A DNA stretch of 54,123 bases from Ligilactobacillus aviarius (GTDB taxonomy: Bacteria > Bacillota > Bacilli > Lactobacillales > Lactobacillaceae): contig NZ_LWUD01000053.1 in assembly GCF_001654615.1 (NCBI RefSeq), positions 1 to 54,123 on the forward strand, written 5' to 3'. A program made the translations under genes and the position numbers. The notes under the pieces were generated by a model that saw only the letters and a program-made list of their open reading frames with translations, was not told the origin of the DNA and searched no databases. Shown here piece by piece: positions 27,051 to 37,319 of the stretch. Position 1 is the stretch's first letter, and every line of letters begins with the position of its first letter.

Positions 27051-30000
27051 ATGAATCGAGAAGTCAAAAAAAGATATAAGATGTACAAGGCCGGTAAAAA
27101 CTGGGTCGTTGCACCAATTGTCTTTTTAGGATTAACTGCTGGATTAGGCTATCAAGCAAACGTTAAAGCTGATAATGTCTCATCATCAACAGGCAGTAAT
27201 AGTGAAAATACTCAACAATCAAAAGCAAATTCATTAAGCAGCCAAAGTTCAGTTGCATTGAAGAGCAGTCGTTCTGCTGTTCAAGCTCAAGCTGCTCCAA
27301 AAGAAGAAATGGTGAACTTTGCCGTTCAACAACCAACGGCTAAGGCAGCAACAAGCTCATCAAAAACAAATGTAAATAGTAATAAAACAAATCAAACAGA
27401 AAATCAATCAAACGCAACCGCAAACGACGCACCGACAACCAATAAGACAGATAATCAAGTACCAGAATCTGGAAAACAAAATGTCCAAGATCAGACCAAG
27501 CAGGCGAGTGACCAACAAAATAATCAACCTGCTCAAGATCAGGCACAACCAAATCCTGATCAACAAAATGGTCAAAGTACGCCAGATAACACTGCCAAGA
27601 AGGACAATTCTGTAAAGGCTGATGCTTCAACTTCATCATCAAGCTCAGTTTCATCATCTTCAAGCAGTGTGCAATCCCAAAAGGTTGAACAAGCTCAAGA
27701 ACATGACGATGCTGTTCAAATCAGCCAAAATGGTCAATGGTTCTTACAAAACAAGGAAACTCACCAAAACTATACCGGTTTCCAATACATCAAGGACCAA
27801 AACAAGACCGTTTACTATAATCCAACGGATGGCGCCATGGTTTACGGTCAACAAAAGATCAACAATCAATGGTACTATTTCGATAAGATTACGGGTGCCA
27901 TGAAGCTTGGTTATTACTGGATTGCAGAACAACAAAAAGAAGTTTACTATGATCCAAATAAAGGCAACATGGTCTATGGTCAACAAAAGATCAACGGCCA
28001 CTGGCAATACTTTGATGATGTCACCGGTGCTCAAGCTAAAAGTAAATATGTTTGGATCGGTAACCAAAACAAGGAAGTTTATTATGACGGCGTAGGTAAC
28101 ATGGCCTATGGTCAACAAAAGATCAATGGCAAGTGGCAATGGTTTGACACGGTAACTGGCGCTCAAGCTAAGAACCAATATGTTTGGATTGCCAACCAAA
28201 ACAAGGAAGTTTATTATGATGGCCTTGGAAATATGGTTTATGGCCAACAAAAGATCAATGGTCACTGGCAATGGTTTGATACCGTTACCGGTGCGCAAGC
28301 CAAGAATCAATTTGTAACCATTAAGGACCAAAACAAAGTTGTTTACTATGACGGCGTTGGCAACATGGTTTATGGTTGGCAAAAGATCAATGGCGGAAAT
28401 TACTACTTTAATACTGTAACTGGTGCCTTGGAAACTTATTCAGGGGATGAACTTCCAGCTACATTAGATTCAAGTTCAATCAATGAAGTTGACGGTTATT
28501 TAACATATGACGGTTGGTTCCGCCCAACCCAATACCACCAAGACGGTAAGATGTGGGTTAAATCAGGAGTTACTGATTGGCGGCCAATTTTAATGTATGC
28601 TTGGCCATCAACCGCAGTTGAAGCCCAATACATTCAATACTTTGTAAATCACGGTTATTCAGATGAATCATTAGGATTAACTGCAGCTAACGTCAAGGCA
28701 TTATCTGGAAATACGCCGGTTGATATTTTGAATAATTACGCGCGCAACATGCGGGATGCAATTGAAAAGCAAATTTATAAGGATAATTATTCAACCAAGC
28801 AATTAGCAAACACAATGAATGGTTTCATTGCAACGGTTCCAGACTTTACCCGGGCTGCATTAGATCCAGTTGATCTTCTTCCAGGATACAAGCCAGGAAT
28901 CTTTGGACCAGATAAGCAAAACCAAGTTAAGTTTGTAAATAACGATTCGAATAATCAAACAGTTGGGAATACATCATACGCTGATAGCTTATGGCGGTTA
29001 ATGTGCCGGAATGTGTTCAACCAAAACGGCAGTCAAGGAAATCACCCAGATAACATGGAAATGTACGTTGGAAACGATATTGATAATTCAAATCCAATCG
29101 TTCAAGCTGAAAACCTTAACTGGGAATACTTCCTTACACACTATGGTTCAATTCACAGCAACAATGCAGACGGTAACTTTGATGGCTTCCGGGTCGACTC
29201 GGCAAGTAACATGGATAACGATGTTCTTGATCAAATGGCACAGTTATTCAATGACATGTATCACACTAAAGAAAGTGATGCGAATGCCGATGCCCACCTG
29301 ATCTACGATGAAGTTTGGGATCCAAACTACGCAAAGTGGTTGAAGTCAAAAGGTTATGAAAACCTTTATTATGACACCCAAATGTATTACTCAAATGTAA
29401 ATGCATTAGGAAACAAACCAGGTCAACGGGGCAGTCTGGATGAATTGATCAATAATCCAGTCGTAAACCGGGCAAATGATACAACTGAAGATCAAGCAGT
29501 TCCAAACTGGTCATTTGTTATGAACCACGATCAACGGGCTGATATCATTAAGCAAATGATCATGGATGAACATCCAAATGATCCATCAGTAATGGGAAAT
29601 GGTTATAAGGCTGCATATGCTCAACAAGCATTAGATGCGTTCTTTAAGGATCAAGCATCAACGAACAAGCAATATGCCCACTACAACATGCCGTTGCAGT
29701 ATGCGATCCTCTTAACAGATAAGGATACAATTCCAACTGTATACTATGGTGACCTTTACAAAGAAGATGCACCATACATGCAAGTTAAGGGAATGTACTA
29801 TGATGCAATTACGACCTTGCTTAAGTTGCGGAAGATGTATGTCAGCGGTGGCCAACAAATGAAGACATATGATAACGGCTCGGTGTTATCAAGTGTTCGG
29901 TTTGGTAAGGGTGTAATGTCTGCAAATGATACTTCATCAGATCCAATCGCACGGACTTCAGGAATTGCAGTTGTAATTAGCAATAATCCTTCATTAGGAC

Positions 30001-32159
30001 AACAAACGATTACGTTCTCAATGGGGAAAGAACACGCTAACCAAAAGTACATCAATGTCATGAACACAACTGATTCAGGCTTGAGTTACAATTCTGGCGA
30101 TGTGCTTACAACTGATGCAAACGGTAATTTGACAGTTACCCTTAAAGGCTACTCAAACCCATATGTAAGTGGTTATCTTGGCGTCTGGGTTCCAGAAGGG
30201 GCCGCAGCAGATCAAGACGCAACGACGGCACCATCGACTGCCAAAAATACTTCAGGCGATACATACCAATCAAATGCAGCGCTTGATTCGCACGTCATTT
30301 ACCAAGACTTTAGTTTGTATATTCCAAACACAACGAAGGATACTTTGAGTACTGATACATATGCTCAAATTGCGAAGAATGCTTCATTATTCAAAGATCT
30401 TGGAATTACAAACTTCTGGTTTGCACCGCCATACCGGAACTTCACAATGAGTTGGTACAACGAAGGATACTCATTGACTGACCGTTATGACTTAGGGTCA
30501 GCAAGTGATCCAACGAAGTATGGTTCAGGTGACCAATTAGTCGAAGCCGTTGCAGCATTGCATAAGCTTGGTATCCGGTGTGATGTTGACTTGGTACCAA
30601 ACCAAATGGTAGGTCTTTCTGGAAAAGAAATCGTCTCAGCTACGCGGGTTGATGACAATGGTTATCCAACAATGATCAATGGTAAGACCTTTAGTGATGA
30701 ATTGATTCCAATGTACACTAAAGGCGGTGGAAAGGGCCAAGAACAATACGGTGGTGCCTTCTTAGACTACTTGAAGGAAACTTACCCAGACTTGTTCACA
30801 ACGAAGGCTGTTTCTACGGGGGTTGCTCCTGATCCAAACGTGAAGATCAAACAATGGTCAGCTAAGTATGAAAACGGGGCAACGATTCAAGATCTTGGAC
30901 CAGGATTGATCATGAAGAATGCGAACGGCGACTATGATTACTTGAACAGCGATGGAAACACGAAGTTTAAGACAACGTTGCCGGCTCAATTCACAGACAG
31001 TGATTACTGGATCAAGAACTCTGCCCAACCAGGTTGGCACACTTATGGCAATGGCCGGTACTACATTTACGCAAACGGGACAATGGCTGTTGGTACTCAA
31101 ACAATTGACGGCAAGAGTTACACCTTTGATTCAAATTCAGGTAAGTTGATTTCAATCAATGGTGCTCCAACAGACGGTGAACGGCTTGTTGACGGTCACT
31201 GGCAATACTTTGACCCTGCAACTGGCAAGCAAGCTAAGAATCAATATGTATGGCTTGCAGACCTTGCTAAGGAAGTCTACTACGATGGCAACGGCAATAT
31301 GGTCTATGGTCAACAAATGATCAACGGTCACTGGCAATACTTCGATCCAGTAACCGGCGCTCAAGTTAAGAGTCAATACCAATGGATTCCAAATCAAAAC
31401 AAGTGGGTCTACTATGACGGTCTTGGCAACATGGTCTATGGTCAACAAATGATCAACGGTCACTGGCAATACTTCGATCCAGTAACTGGAGCTCAAGCTA
31501 AGAGCCAATATGTCTGGATTGGAAACCAAAATAAGTGGGTTTACTATGATGGCCTTGGTGACATGGTTTATGGATTGCAACAAATTGACGGTAAGCTGCA
31601 ATACTTCGACCCAGTAACTGGAGCTCAAGCACGGAATCAATACGTTTGGTTAGCAGACCGGAATGGTGAATTCTACTTCGATAAGATGGGTAACATGGTT
31701 TACGGTCAACAAATGATCAACGGTCACTGGCAATACTTTGACCCAACATTTGGAAACCAGATCAAGAGCCAATATGTCTGGATCGATAATGAACACAAGG
31801 AAGTTTACTATAATGGTTTAGGCAACATGGTTTACGGCTGGCAAACGATTAACGGTCAAAAGCAATACTTTGACCCAACAACCGGTGCTCAAGCTAAGAA
31901 TGTAACCCTTACGATCGATGGTCAACAACACTCATTTGATATGTACGGTAACCTTGTTCGCAATCAATACGTCTGGGTAAACAGCGAAAATAAAGAAGTT
32001 TACTATGACGCTAACGGCAACATGGTTCGCGGCTGGCAAACGATTGATGGTCATAAACAATACTTTGACCCAACAACCGGTGCCCAAGTCAAGAGTGCAA
32101 CCATTACGATTGATGGCAAGCAATATACATTCGACGGCATTGGCGACCTTGTTGATTAA
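27051..32159 (+). CDS. GH70 alpha-glucanotransferase-like enzyme with atypical motifs
   Basis: Secreted, about 1702 residues; ATG 27051 has AAGGAG 6 bases before it. Order: KMYKAGKNW (10-18), cleavage after VKA (40), Ser/Gln-rich linker with NFAVQ at 89-93, five YG repeats (about 242-460), catalytic region (about 466-1320), eight C-terminal repeats. The three catalytic acids remain: Asp716 in motif II, Glu754 in motif III, Asp827 in motif IV. The surrounding residues differ from the upstream paralogue: motif II RVDSASNMDNDVL instead of RVDAADNIDADVL, motif III YDEVWDPNY instead of YDESYHSN, motif I DLVPNQMVG instead of DLVMNQLLG. E-x-W in motif III recalls glucansucrases, while motif IV (NWSFVMNHDQ) is GtfB-like. 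It is probably active but with a different acceptor or linkage preference; the substrate is unknown. Confidence 0.85.
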   Translation: MNREVKKRYKMYKAGKNWVVAPIVFLGLTAGLGYQANVKADNVSSSTGSNSENTQQSKANSLSSQSSVALKSSRSAVQAQAAPKEEMVNFAVQQPTAKAATSSSKTNVNSNKTNQTENQSNATANDAPTTNKTDNQVPESGKQNVQDQTKQASDQQNNQPAQDQAQPNPDQQNGQSTPDNTAKKDNSVKADASTSSSSSVSSSSSSVQSQKVEQAQEHDDAVQISQNGQWFLQNKETHQNYTGFQYIKDQNKTVYYNPTDGAMVYGQQKINNQWYYFDKITGAMKLGYYWIAEQQKEVYYDPNKGNMVYGQQKINGHWQYFDDVTGAQAKSKYVWIGNQNKEVYYDGVGNMAYGQQKINGKWQWFDTVTGAQAKNQYVWIANQNKEVYYDGLGNMVYGQQKINGHWQWFDTVTGAQAKNQFVTIKDQNKVVYYDGVGNMVYGWQKINGGNYYFNTVTGALETYSGDELPATLDSSSINEVDGYLTYDGWFRPTQYHQDGKMWVKSGVTDWRPILMYAWPSTAVEAQYIQYFVNHGYSDESLGLTAANVKALSGNTPVDILNNYARNMRDAIEKQIYKDNYSTKQLANTMNGFIATVPDFTRAALDPVDLLPGYKPGIFGPDKQNQVKFVNNDSNNQTVGNTSYADSLWRLMCRNVFNQNGSQGNHPDNMEMYVGNDIDNSNPIVQAENLNWEYFLTHYGSIHSNNADGNFDGFRVDSASNMDNDVLDQMAQLFNDMYHTKESDANADAHLIYDEVWDPNYAKWLKSKGYENLYYDTQMYYSNVNALGNKPGQRGSLDELINNPVVNRANDTTEDQAVPNWSFVMNHDQRADIIKQMIMDEHPNDPSVMGNGYKAAYAQQALDAFFKDQASTNKQYAHYNMPLQYAILLTDKDTIPTVYYGDLYKEDAPYMQVKGMYYDAITTLLKLRKMYVSGGQQMKTYDNGSVLSSVRFGKGVMSANDTSSDPIARTSGIAVVISNNPSLGQQTITFSMGKEHANQKYINVMNTTDSGLSYNSGDVLTTDANGNLTVTLKGYSNPYVSGYLGVWVPEGAAADQDATTAPSTAKNTSGDTYQSNAALDSHVIYQDFSLYIPNTTKDTLSTDTYAQIAKNASLFKDLGITNFWFAPPYRNFTMSWYNEGYSLTDRYDLGSASDPTKYGSGDQLVEAVAALHKLGIRCDVDLVPNQMVGLSGKEIVSATRVDDNGYPTMINGKTFSDELIPMYTKGGGKGQEQYGGAFLDYLKETYPDLFTTKAVSTGVAPDPNVKIKQWSAKYENGATIQDLGPGLIMKNANGDYDYLNSDGNTKFKTTLPAQFTDSDYWIKNSAQPGWHTYGNGRYYIYANGTMAVGTQTIDGKSYTFDSNSGKLISINGAPTDGERLVDGHWQYFDPATGKQAKNQYVWLADLAKEVYYDGNGNMVYGQQMINGHWQYFDPVTGAQVKSQYQWIPNQNKWVYYDGLGNMVYGQQMINGHWQYFDPVTGAQAKSQYVWIGNQNKWVYYDGLGDMVYGLQQIDGKLQYFDPVTGAQARNQYVWLADRNGEFYFDKMGNMVYGQQMINGHWQYFDPTFGNQIKSQYVWIDNEHKEVYYNGLGNMVYGWQTINGQKQYFDPTTGAQAKNVTLTIDGQQHSFDMYGNLVRNQYVWVNSENKEVYYDANGNMVRGWQTIDGHKQYFDPTTGAQVKSATITIDGKQYTFDGIGDLVD
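27770..28430 (+). repeat. N-terminal YG repeats of GH70 gene 2
   Basis: Five units, the first two nearly identical to those of GH70 gene 1 and the GH53 gene, the last ending NMVYGWQKINGGNYYFN. Confidence 0.85.
31050..32150 (+). repeat. C-terminal YG repeats of GH70 gene 2
   Basis: Eight units, several of which share long identical DNA stretches (for example around 31304-31356 and 31434-31486), a sign of recent unit duplication or conversion. Confidence 0.85.
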
Positions 32160-32171
32160 AAGTAAATAATG

Positions 32172-32207
32172 AAAATCGGACTTCACTCATGAAGCCCGAT
32201 TTTTTTT
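32172..32207 (+). terminator. Intrinsic terminator of GH70 gene 2
   Basis: AAATCGGACTTCA against TGAAGCCCGATTT with one mismatch, 4-base loop and eight T. Lies 12 bases after the stop codon. Confidence 0.85.
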
Positions 32208-32214
32208 AGCAAAC

Positions 32215-32249
32215 AAAAAGCAGGGATTCAAGCGAATCTCTGCTTTTCT
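32215..32249 (-). terminator. Intrinsic terminator of the GH53 gene
   Basis: Arms 32216-32229 and 32234-32247 (AAAAGCAGGGATTC and GAATCTCTGCTTTT), with a T run when read on the minus strand. Back to back with the terminator of the convergent GH70 gene. Confidence 0.85.
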
Positions 32250-32264
32250 TATTCTTCCTGAATT

Positions 32265-35200
32265 TTATTCAGCCCATGTTAATGTCGCGGTAACATTGAC
32301 GGTAATTGGTGAACCGTATGTCACATCTTCGTTAGCCTTGGTTGCATCAAATCCTTGTTGGACGTAGTACTTGTAGAAGTAGTGGCCGTTACCGTTTGGA
32401 TATTGAACGGATTTTTGGGATTGAGTTCCATCAACGCCGTTGCTTCCAATTGCATTGGCAACCTTGTTCAAGTCGCTTGCGGAAAGCTTTTCGCCCTTTG
32501 TTCCAGAAACAGATGTTGGAACTGAGCTTGGCATGTCTTTAACAACATCGCCAACTTTGAGAGCATCCGGAACAGTAACGTTGTCAACACCTGGAGCATC
32601 GTAAACAGCTGTTACCTTGTATTGGATATTTGAGGTTGCTGTTTGCGTTGCTGGTTTTTGGTTGTTGTTACTGTTGTTGGTGTTTGAATTACTATCTGTT
32701 GTTGGCTTACTGTTATTGTCTGTTGCCGGTTTTTGATTGTTGCTCGTTGTTGAAGAACTGTTATCCGTTGCCGGTTTGCTGTTATTTGTTGTTGAAGAAC
32801 TTGAACTACTGTTACTGCTGCTATTTGAGTTCGAGCTTGAGCTGTTTGATGAGCTGTTGCCTGAGTTAAATGGCGGCGTTGTAACAGTTGTTGTTTGTTG
32901 TTTCAACGGAGCGTAGTTGATCGTATCCGGTGATGTGTAACCATCAAGCATGCCTTTGAAGACATTCAATGATTGCAATGCATAACCGTGATCATCAAAC
33001 ATTGCCATGTTATCCCATGTTGTACCGCCCCATGCAGGTTTGCCGTTGTAGTACATTACACTGTCTGGTGAGTAACCAACTGAGTGGCTGTTTGCCCAAC
33101 CGGTACCAAAGACTTCTGACATCGCATCGTTGTATTGCCAGTTGACCCAACCAGCTTTGTCAGGAATCCATGCTGGTTCCCAGTAGAAGGCGCCTAAACC
33201 GTTGCCGGCCACAAGTGCTTTGTAGAGGGCTTCGATTTCATCAACTTGACCTTGAGGACCTACAGGATACATGTTTGTATTTTGCCATGGACTGTTGTTA
33301 TCCCCAATTGAGTTTCCAGTACCGTCAGCATCTTGCGTTGTACTTGCCCAGCTTGTTTCAAGAACAACGAATTGTTTGTTGAACTTCTCGGCAACCATCT
33401 TTTCAACGGCTAATAAGTTATTTGGCGTGTTAGCGCCTGTTCCTAAGCCGTGACCGTTATTGTCTGCACATGACCAGAATGGGTAGTATGAAGAACCTAA
33501 AACATCGTAGTCAACGTCATGTTGTTGGAGAACAGTCATGATGTTCGTGTACTTGTCGATGTTTGGTGTTTCCAACTGGATCGTGATCTTGGTTGATGGT
33601 AATTCTTGGCGGATAGCCTTTGCGCCGGCATTTAAGTAATTGCAAATATTAAATGCCTTAACTGGGTTATCCCATGCGCCTTGGTATGAACCACCATGAT
33701 CACGGTCAGTTGACTGACCGAGCATTCCGTTTGTAATTTCGTTCCCGGTTTGAACCATTCCAACGTCAACGCCAGCGTTCTTGAAGTCATTCATGATCTT
33801 CCGGGTGTATTGGAAGACTTCCGTTTGAATGTCTGTCGGATTTAAGTTTTGCCATGCTTTTGGAACGATTTGCTTGCCTGGATCTGCCCAGAAGTCTGAG
33901 TATTGCAAGTCAAGCATTACTTTCATACCGTATTTAGCAGCTTCTTTGGCGATTGCCATTTCGCTTGCTTCATCACAGACACCGCCACCGTAGTTTTGGT
34001 TTGAAGCATTGTATGGATCGTTCCAGAGACGAAGACGAAGGTAGTTTACACCTGCATCGTGGAGAATCTTAACAAGGCTTGCTGGGTTACCGTTGAAGTC
34101 GTAGAACGTTACGCCGGCATTTTCAAGTGACTTGTAACTTGAGATATCAACCCCGCGGATCATATCGTTTGTCATTCCTTTAATTGGAGTAACAACGACC
34201 TTGTCATAACGTAAACCAGTTTCGGTTCCGTTCTTGAATGCATTGGTGATTTCGTCAGCAGTCATTTCAGTTGATGGCTTGGTTGATTCAGTTGTGGTTG
34301 TGTCTTCAGCCTTGCCGTATACCAAGGTTGCATTGTAATCAAGCGTTACGGTGTCGCCAAACTTAACATTCTTGTTGTCGTTTGCAACTTCTTGTTGCTT
34401 ACCGGCTTCTTGGTTACCATCCAACCAGTATTCATAGTGGTAAGGATTGCCGTTCTTGTCGTAGTAAGTTGTTGTTCCGACAAATGCCTTTGTCATTCCG
34501 CCAACAGCGTTTGCGAGGGCTTCAAGATTTTCGCTTGAGATCGTGTCACCTTGGATCCCTGTCAATAATGTCTTAGCAGTATCTGAAAGGCCAGCGTTCA
34601 CAAGGTCAGCTGGGTTCATTGCACCGTTTTGAAGGGCGTTTTGAACATCGCCGGCATTGTTGTATACGTTTGTGATCTTGTATTGAACGTTTGAAGTCTT
34701 CTTTACAAATTGGCTTTCTTGACTTGGGTTGTAGAAGATTACCGTTGTATTCCAGTTCTTATTGTTATTACTGTCTTGGATCGTTGCGCCGACACCCAAA
34801 GCTTTCCAATTTGAGGTGTTGTTGCCAAGCATTGAAACGATCTTTTGAGCAGCTTCTTGGGCAGCCTGTTCCTTTGTTGGAGCGGTAACGGTTACTTGGT
34901 AGGCCTTGGCTGTGCCGTTCATTAACTGGTTATTTTGCAAGTTGATTTCAATTGATTGTTCATCATTATTTAATTGTCCTTGAGCAACTAATTGAGCTGT
35001 ATCATGCAATCCAAAGGCTTCGAAGTTGTTTTGATCGCCTGTCCAGTTGGCATCCATTTGGTCCTTGCCTTCATTTTTAAGGATTGCGTTGATTTGGCTT
35101 GCAACGTCATCCCGATAACTTGCAAGTTCTGAAGTTGGAATTTCGTAAGCGCCAGTAACGGTGTTGAAGTAGTCTTGTTGACCATTGATCGTTTGTTGAC

Positions 35201-37137
35201 CATAAACCATATTGCCTAAACCATCATAGTAGCAAAGTTTTTGTTGGTCAGTGATCCATTGGAAATTGCTCTTTACTTGGGCACCAGTAACGGTGTCAAA
35301 GTATTGCCAATGACCATTAATGAATTGTTGACCGTAAACCATGTTGCCTAAGCCGTCATAGTAAACTTCCTTCTTTTGGTTATCGATCCAAATGTACTTG
35401 TTTTTAGCTTGAGCACCTGTGACCGGATCAAACCATTGCCATTTGCCATTGATGTATTGTTGACCGTAAACCATTTGGGCAGTTTGAGGATCATAGTAAA
35501 CTTCTTTATTTTGATTACCGATCCAGTAGTAGCCTGTAACCGGGTTGCCATTGTTGTCGAAGTAGTACCAGTGGCCGCCAATATTTTGTTGACCGCGAGC
35601 TTCAACTGCGCCGGTAACATTGTTCAATGTGTATGTTCTTCCGTTAATGTTTTGCCGGCCGTATAACATTTGACCGTCATTGTTATAGTAAACAAGTTTG
35701 TTTTGTTCTGGAATGTATTGGAAACCAGTTTGCATTGCACCAGTAACCTTATCAAATAAGTACCAGTGACCATTGATGTTTTGTTGACCATAGACCATGT
35801 TGCCTAAGCCGTCATAGTAAACAGTCTTGTTTTGATCCTTAATGTAAACGAACTTGTTCTTGGCTTGGGCACCTGTGACCGGATCGAACCATTGCCACTT
35901 GCCGTTGATGTTTTGTTGACCGTAGACCATGTTGCCTAAACCATCATAGTAGACTTCTTTATTTTGGTTACCGATCCAAACATATTGGTTCTTAGCTTGG
36001 GCACCAGTAACGGTATCAAACCATTGCCATTTGCCATTGATGTTTTGTTGACCGTAAACCATGTTGCCAAGGCCATCATAGTAAACTTCTTTATCTTGAT
36101 TCTTGATCCAGATATATTGGTTCTTAGCTTGAGCACCAGTAACGGTATCAAACCATTGCCATTTACCATTGATGTTTTGTTGACCGTAAACCATGTTGCC
36201 GAGACCGTCATAGTAGACTTCCTTGTTTTGGTTGCCGATCCAAACATATTTACTCTTGGCTTGAGCACCCGTGACATCATCAAAGTATTGCCAGTGGCCG
36301 TTGATCTTTTGTTGGCCATAGACCATGTTGCCTTTATTTGGATCATAGTAAACTTCTTTTTGTTGTTCGGCGATCCAGTAGTAACCAAGTTTCATGGCAC
36401 CTGTGATCTTGTCGAAATAATACCATTGATTGTTGATCTTTTGTTGACCGTAAACCATGGCGCCATCCATTGGATTATAGTAAACAGTCTTGTTTTGGTC
36501 CTTAATGTATTGGAAACCTGTATAGTTTTGGTGGGTTTCCTTGTTTTGTAAGAACCATTGACCATTTTGGTTAACTTGAACAGCATCGTCATGTTCTTGC
36601 GCTTGTTCAACTTTTTGTGAGACGCTGCTTGAAGATGATGAGACTGAACTTGATGTCTTATCAGGCTGTGCTTGAGCTTGACCATTTTGACCTGCAGTTT
36701 GAGTTGCTGCAGGTTGCTTTTGATCAGCTTGAGTAGCAGTCGTGGTTTGATTTGTTTCCTTAGCGGCAGTTTGACCATTGGTCATTTGTTGTTACAGCCG
36801 TTTTTTCTGACTTATTTGCTGTGTTTTGATCGTTCTTTGATGAACTTGTTGTAGCCTTTGCAGCTGGTTGAACAGCAAAGTTAGTTGTTTCTTCAGTTGC
36901 TTGAGTAGTTGCTTTGGTTGAAGCACTGCTCTTTAATGCAACTGCTTTCTGGTCATTCAGCGAAGTGCTGGTTGCCTTTTGGGCAGTTTCATTATCCGCC
37001 TTTGCGGTTGATGAAACGTTATCAGCCTTGACGTTGGCTTGATGACCGAGTCCGGCAGTTAAGCCTAAGAAAACGATTGGTGCAATAACCCAGTTTTTAC
37101 CGGATTTATACATCTTAAAACGTTTTTTCTCTTCCAT
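32265..37137 (-). pseudogene. KxYKxGKxW YG-repeat GH53 endo-beta-1,4-galactanase, frameshifted
   Basis: Secreted enzyme for pectic galactan (arabinogalactan I), split by a frameshift. The 5' part (37137 down to 36760) has KMYKSGKNW at 8-16, cleavage after VKA (38) and NFAVQ at 86-90. The main part (36785 down to 32265, about 1506 codons) then holds about eleven YG repeats, an unknown domain A (about 34703-34313), the GH53 barrel (about 34160-32930), a Ser/Asn linker, and domain B (about 32634-32268), which resembles A. GH53 marks: RGVDISSYKSLE, LRLRLWNDPY, acid/base Glu in QTGNEITNG (codon 33738-33740), nucleophile Glu in VVLETSWAS (33357-33359). The frames change between 36760 and 36794, where AATGACC is followed by AATGGTC; removing seven bases or one base restores the frame. 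A start at 36785 would lack the signal peptide, so the product is probably not secreted unless the frame is restored. Confidence 0.88.
35150..36570 (-). repeat. YG-repeat array of the GH53 gene
   Basis: About eleven units, three consecutive ones (about 36240-35880) nearly identical in DNA (NMVYGQQNINGKWQWFD each time). All lie before the catalytic domain, unlike in the GH70 proteins where they flank it. Confidence 0.85.
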
Positions 37138-37319
37138 AATTTCACCCCATATGTAAATTAGTACGGCTTTCATTTTAGCATGGAATTATTAAGCTAATGG
37201 TTTTTTGAATAAAAATTAGATTTAACTAATGGAATGCTAGGATATTTATCAGATTTGACTAAGATTTAGTTGTAAACTAACATAGCACTTGAGTCTTAAA
37301 GATTAGGTGAATAACTATT

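Noticed and set aside
22122-32159. Calling the two GH70 genes dextransucrases or reuteransucrases.
   Set aside because: Motif II lacks the RVDAVDN pattern and motif I lacks the D-W-V-P-D-Q pattern of sucrose-using enzymes; both fit the GtfB side of GH70 better, though the second enzyme is atypical.
35964-36551. Long antisense open frames over the YG repeats (also 22752-23186, 27744-28382, 31152-31640, 43190-43549).
   Set aside because: They are mirror frames of the repetitive coding strand, with hydrophobic repeats that simply follow the repeat codons. They have no ribosome sites and appear over every YG array.
35150-36570. Regularly spaced repeats that could suggest a CRISPR array.
   Set aside because: The period is about 132 bases, the units stay in frame and encode YG repeats, and there are no short unique spacers or cas genes.
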